Source: Bacteroidales bacterium
GTDB taxonomy: Bacteria; Bacteroidota; Bacteroidia; Bacteroidales; BM520
Direction: 5' to 3'
Assembly (NCBI GenBank): GCA_031276035.1
Contig: JAISNV010000021.1
Span: forward strand, 25,857 to 89,856
DNA: 64,000 nt
The notes under the pieces: model-generated
Told to the model about the DNA's origin: nothing
Databases searched by the model: none
Seen by the model: the letters and a program-made list of their open reading frames with translations, nothing else
Translations under genes and position numbers: made by a program
In this document: piece after piece, positions 60,567 through 64,000 of the stretch
Numbering within the stretch: the stretch's first letter is position 1
Layout of the letters: every line of letters begins with the position of its first letter

Positions 60567-61316
60567 ATGTTTAGCTTAAAAAAGCAGCTTAATAAAATCG
60601 TATTCAATACTGATATTCATTGCCACATTCTCCCAGGTATAGATGATGGATTTAAAACATTTGAGAACTCTTTATCGGCAATTAAGATGATGTTTGAAAA
60701 TGGTGTTAGAAATATTATTTTTACTCCTCATATAGACTCTCACACGTTTCCCAATAGTACGGAAGACTTTATTATAAATAAGTTTAATGAGTTTATTAAA
60801 TCTACTCCTTCTGATATTGGTATAAATTTTGGATTGGCAGCGGAATATATGGTTACTCCCAACTTTGATAAAAGTATTTCCGATAAATTACTTTGTTTGA
60901 ATGGTTTTTCAAAAAAGAAAGATGTTAAATATATCCTTATTGAAATGTCTTATTTCTTTGAAAGTAATAATATTAAAGATATTGTTTTTGCTTTAAATCT
61001 TGCTGGATTTAAACCTGTTTTGGCTCATCCTGAAAGATATCTGTATTATGCAAGAGAATTGAAAATACTTAATGATTTACGTGATATGGGAGTTTTCTTC
61101 CAAATGAATATGATGTCTTTATCCGGAACTTACGGGAGAGAATCCATAATTATTCTGGATTATATGATAAAAAATAATTTTTATGATTTTATTGCTTCCG
61201 ACTTACATTCAATAAAGCAGTATAATAACATTTTGGATATTAAATTTCCTAAGAAATATTTTGATTTTATAACTAAACTTGCTGAAAGAACTAAGGAAGA
61301 ATTTTCTATTAATTAA
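60567..61316 (+). CDS. PHP-type protein tyrosine phosphatase, CpsB/Wzb-like
   Basis: A 249-residue protein. The PHP metal-binding motif HCHILPGIDDG at about 20-30, FTPHIDSHTF at about 52-61, and EMSYFFESNN and SDLHSIK as later metal and fold motifs match the CpsB/YwqE family, which removes phosphate from the tyrosine tail of Wzc-like kinases. It is the third gene of the exporter set, as usual. Confidence 0.85.
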   Translation: MFSLKKQLNKIVFNTDIHCHILPGIDDGFKTFENSLSAIKMMFENGVRNIIFTPHIDSHTFPNSTEDFIINKFNEFIKSTPSDIGINFGLAAEYMVTPNFDKSISDKLLCLNGFSKKKDVKYILIEMSYFFESNNIKDIVFALNLAGFKPVLAHPERYLYYARELKILNDLRDMGVFFQMNMMSLSGTYGRESIIILDYMIKNNFYDFIASDLHSIKQYNNILDIKFPKKYFDFITKLAERTKEEFSIN

Positions 61317-61701
61317 TTTAGGTACATACGATACACGATATAATAAGAGGATATTATTGTATATATTTTTGTTATTACCTATAATAGTATTCAATTATTC
61401 AGAAATTAAAATAACGAACAATTTTCTTTTTTGACGAAAAATAATCATAAATTAAATTTATTAGTTTTTTTATTCAAATTACGATCGAATTTACGTCATT
61501 AATATTCATTAAGGTTTCCAAATTTACTTTTAACAAAAAAATTATCTGAATTTATCTATATTATAAAATTATTATTCCAAGTGTTTTATAATAAATGATT
61601 TGTATATATGGATAATTATTGATGAAATTTTGTCCAGAACTTTTTATATTCCTTTTCTATTGTAATTTTGTTGATATAATTAATTAAAAAAATTAAAGTT
61701 T
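61317..61701. other. Non-coding stretch, AT-rich
   Basis: No gene on either strand. TAnnTTTG boxes occur at 61364-61371 and 61663-61670. No strong terminator follows the phosphatase gene, so the operon may read on into the secreted protein. Confidence 0.5.
61663..61670 (+). promoter_or_regulatory. Candidate promoter -7 box of the secreted protein gene
   Basis: TAATTTTG on the plus strand, 32 bases before the ATG at 61702; no TTG at the usual distance. Confidence 0.4.
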
Positions 61702-62100
61702 ATGAGAAAATTAAAATTTTTAGGCGCATTAATCTTAATGCTTTTTGTGTCGACATCTGTTTTTGGACAACAAAAACAAATTTCTACCACTGTTTATGGT
61801 AGTCCGTATTATGGTCGCCCACCATATGGTCTTGTTGCTGCAAATGATCCCGTACTAGTTACAGTAATATGGTTTGGATCTAGTGGGGAAATAGTTACTG
61901 GTACCACAACCACTACTAATACTTTATTAGGTAGTGGCGTAAGAGTTTATGGTACAGTAGTTGGAGCAGGTTTTTCACCTGTAACATCAACAATAATTTA
62001 TTTGGATTTTAACTATGAATTACACCATGGGGTTTATAATGGATATATTTCGGTGGCAAATAGAATAACAGACCCGAGTAACTGGTCAATGTATCAATAA
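61702..62100 (+). CDS. Small secreted protein of unknown function
   Basis: A 132-residue protein with a signal peptide (FLGALILMLFVSTSVFGQ, cleaved after about residue 22). The mature part is beta-rich with many Tyr, Gly and Thr (YGSPYYGRPPYG near its start, TTTTTNTLLG inside). It looks like a small beta-sandwich that could bind to polysaccharide, but no family is recognised. It may belong with the exporter operon upstream. Confidence 0.55.
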   Translation: MRKLKFLGALILMLFVSTSVFGQQKQISTTVYGSPYYGRPPYGLVAANDPVLVTVIWFGSSGEIVTGTTTTTNTLLGSGVRVYGTVVGAGFSPVTSTIIYLDFNYELHHGVYNGYISVANRITDPSNWSMYQ

Positions 62101-62216
62101 AAATTAAACTTGTGAAAAAGATCGGACTAAGATTAATTGTAATTCACTTTACTTCGACTGTTATTTTTCATGAGATTTAAGTTTATTGATAAGGATTTGA
62201 ATATATCTTAAATAAG

Positions 62217-62239
62217 GCTCTCGGTAGAGAGCTTTTTTT
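62217..62239 (+). terminator. Rho-independent terminator
   Basis: GCTCTC pairs with GAGAGC around GGTA, followed by seven T, on the plus strand. It lies 117 bases after the secreted protein gene. Confidence 0.8.
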
Positions 62240-62395
62240 ATTAAAATTTTGCAATTACAGATATAAAAGAACTGGATATTTATTTGTAAGTAGTAACAGA
62301 TGATTATTCTCTCCCCAAAAATAAGAGTGAATAATTTAAGCTTAATTGTTTGGCAATAAACAGTCAATATTAAAATAATTTAGATTAAACGAAAG

Positions 62396-62596
62396 GTGAC
62401 GAAATTAAAAACATTGTATGAAGTTGTCAGCAGTCACATGGCACGTAGAACATTCATTGGAAACATGTATAAGAAAGTAAAAGACCCTAATTTAATCGGA
62501 GCATTTAGTGGACATAAAGAAGGAAGCAAGGCTTTTGCTCGTTATAGAGAGATTGATGAAGATATGAAGAAAGAACTCGTCAATTTATTGGATTAA
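62396..62596 (+). pseudogene. C-terminal remnant of a tyrosine recombinase
   Basis: A 66-codon frame with the end of a tyrosine recombinase: SSHMARRTF with the catalytic HxxR, FSGHKEGSKAF with the second His, and ARYREID with the nucleophile Tyr. The N-terminal ~350 residues, including the first catalytic Arg, are missing; upstream there is a stop in the same frame at 62381. It differs from the prophage integrase in sequence, so it comes from another element. A trace of an older insertion. Confidence 0.75.
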
Positions 62597-62676
62597 GGAA
62601 TATGACTTTTTTTCACTAAATATAATTTAGTGGAAAAAATTACAGTTTATTATAGATAGAAAGAAGCATTTGAAGT

Positions 62677-62775
62677 AGTGAATAATATTGTTTGAGGGTT
62701 TTTATTACATTAAATAATGAATTTTGCCTTGATTTTATTACATTTTATTTGAGTTTTTGCCTTGACTTTATTACA
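62677..62775. repeat. Three iterated 33-bp elements before the ATPase gene
   Basis: The block TTTTATTACA (second and third bases vary by one) ends at 62709, 62742 and 62775, an exact 33-base period. The last two units share a longer 21-base stretch with one mismatch. The last unit ends seven bases before the -7 box, so proteins bound to it would touch the promoter. Confidence 0.7.
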
Positions 62776-62781
62776 AATTAG

Positions 62782-62789
62782 TATCTTTG
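62782..62789 (+). promoter_or_regulatory. Promoter -7 box of the ATPase gene
   Basis: TATCTTTG then CATTAA, 25 bases before the ATG at 62814. Confidence 0.6.
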
Positions 62790-62813
62790 CATTAATAAAT
62801 GATTTGAAAATAT

Positions 62814-64000
62814 ATGTTTTATAGAAATGCAATAGCGGAATTAAGAAAATGGGCGAATAATAAAAATCGCAAACCTCTAATACTTAGAGGAGCTCGACAA
62901 GTAGGAAAAACAACTCTTGTAAATGAGTTTGCTAAGGAATTTGACATCTATTTGAAACTCAATCTTGAACGTGAAGCTGATTTTAATCTCTTTGAAAACA
63001 ATATGGAAGTAAATGATTTGCTAACGGCAATTTATCTCCTCAATAATAAGCCTAAAAAAGAAGTTAAAACCTTATTGTTTATAGATGAAATACAAAATTC
63101 ACCCAAAGCTGTTGCCAAATTACGGTATTTCTACGAGGAAGCTCCACATATCCATGTTATTGCAGCCGGATCGTTGCTCGAAAGCCTAATTGATAAACAT
63201 ATATCATTTCCTGTTGGTAGAGTTGAATATATGGCAGTCCGTCCCTGTTCTTTCAATGAATTTTTGGGAGCAATAGGAGAGAGTGAATTAAAAGAATATC
63301 ATTTGGAAGCTCAAATTCCGGCAGCATTACATTCCAAGATTATCCGGTTATTTAACACTTATACACTTATCGGAGGAATGCCGGAAGTTGTCAATCATTA
63401 TGCAAACAATCAGGATATTGTTTCGTTGCAAAATATATATGAAACATTACTAACCGGTTATCGGGATGATGTGGAAAAATATGCTTCGGGAGATATGTTG
63501 CGAAATATTTTGCGCCACATTCTTACGGTAGGGTGGAATTATGCCGGTCAGCGTATTACATTTGAAAGATTTGGAAATTCTTCTTACCGTTCGCGGGAAA
63601 TGGGAGAAGCGTTTCGAGTGCTTGAAAAAACGATGTTATTGGAATTAGTCTATCCCACTACCTCTACAGAAATACCCCTTTCGCCGGAACCCAAACGTTC
63701 TCCAAAATTACTTTGGCTTGATACAGGGTTAGTAAATTATTCGGCGGGATTACAAAAAGAATTATTTGTAGCTAAGGATATAAGCGAAGCTTGGAGGGGA
63801 AAAATAGCTGAACATATTGTTGGGCAAGAATTATTAGTAACTAATAATCGGTTTTCCCATAAAAGATTCTTTTGGGTAAGAGATGCCAGAGGCTCTTCAG
63901 CAGAAGTCGATTACGTAATACAGATAGCAGATAAAGTGATACCCATAGAAGTAAAATCTGGGAACAATGCAAAACTGCGTTCTCTCCATCAATTTATGGA
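62814..64000 (+). CDS. AAA ATPase with DUF4143 C-terminal domain (cut by window end)
   Basis: At least 395 residues; the frame runs past the window. Walker A is GARQVGKTT at 26-34 and Walker B LLFIDEIQNS at about 83-92; a SLLESLI segment follows as sensor region. From about residue 180 the DUF4143 domain begins, with a PD-(D/E)XK-like end (SSAEVDYVIQIADKVIPIEV then KSG). Such ATPases are common as single genes in Bacteroidota and are sometimes taken as mobile or defence-related; their true role is unclear. Confidence 0.85.
   Translation, partial: MFYRNAIAELRKWANNKNRKPLILRGARQVGKTTLVNEFAKEFDIYLKLNLEREADFNLFENNMEVNDLLTAIYLLNNKPKKEVKTLLFIDEIQNSPKAVAKLRYFYEEAPHIHVIAAGSLLESLIDKHISFPVGRVEYMAVRPCSFNEFLGAIGESELKEYHLEAQIPAALHSKIIRLFNTYTLIGGMPEVVNHYANNQDIVSLQNIYETLLTGYRDDVEKYASGDMLRNILRHILTVGWNYAGQRITFERFGNSSYRSREMGEAFRVLEKTMLLELVYPTTSTEIPLSPEPKRSPKLLWLDTGLVNYSAGLQKELFVAKDISEAWRGKIAEHIVGQELLVTNNRFSHKRFFWVRDARGSSAEVDYVIQIADKVIPIEVKSGNNAKLRSLHQFM

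Overview
The window looks like a chromosome segment of an AT-rich Bacteroidota bacterium, probably of the order Bacteroidales, carrying most of a temperate siphovirus-like prophage. The host assignment rests on three things seen in the sequence: many -7 promoter boxes of the Bacteroidota form TAnnTTTG, two secreted proteins with type IX secretion C-terminal sorting domains, and a tmRNA whose tag reads GENNFALAA.

Positions 1 to about 42,990 are prophage. The left end lies outside the window; the right end lies just beyond a tyrosine integrase (41564-42910), in a stretch holding a 20-bp direct repeat. Almost all phage genes are on the minus strand, so the phage reads from right to left. From right to left: a lysogeny module on the plus strand (HTH repressor, then a string of small lipo-, secreted and tail-anchored membrane proteins, then the integrase); a control region at 38.1-38.3 kb with two face-to-face overlapping promoters; early regulators (LuxR-type HTH, DUF3853); a repeat-solenoid protein (DUF7666); a recombination pair (candidate annealing protein plus YqaJ exonuclease); replication genes (DnaD-like initiator, DnaC-like loader); a run of small accessory genes (PD-(D/E)XK nuclease, YopX, DUF551, ASCH); a translationally coupled cassette of ParB-like/IbrB, PAPS-reductase-like/IbrA, GNAT, HNH and a second ParB-like gene leading into small and large terminase; the head genes (portal, scaffold, major capsid) with a putative tail-tube gene; neck and tail genes, including a 1305-residue tape measure; fibres; and a lysis cassette with an M15 endolysin and a candidate one-gene spanin. 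No tail sheath is seen, which suits a siphovirus.

Two non-coding signals stand out in the phage late region. The putative tail-tube gene and the major capsid gene each have, 26-30 nt before the start codon, a hairpin with the identical loop AAGGGGC and a stem that differs by compensatory changes. Between the large terminase and the tail-tube gene there is a plus-strand promoter followed by two strong plus-strand terminators and no convincing gene, which suggests a small counter-oriented RNA.

From 43 kb on the sequence is host chromosome: glycine decarboxylase gcvP, a TPR protein, T9SS cargo, an MFS/acyltransferase fusion, urocanate hydratase hutU, tmRNA, a papain-like protease with a pentapeptide lipoprotein, a DUF1801 protein, a capsule/exopolysaccharide export set (Wza-like lipoprotein, Wzc-like tyrosine kinase with a Tyr-Gly tail, PHP-type phosphatase), a small secreted protein, a remnant of another integrase, and the start of a DUF4143-type ATPase cut by the window end. 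All functional calls come from reading motifs by eye; no database search was possible.
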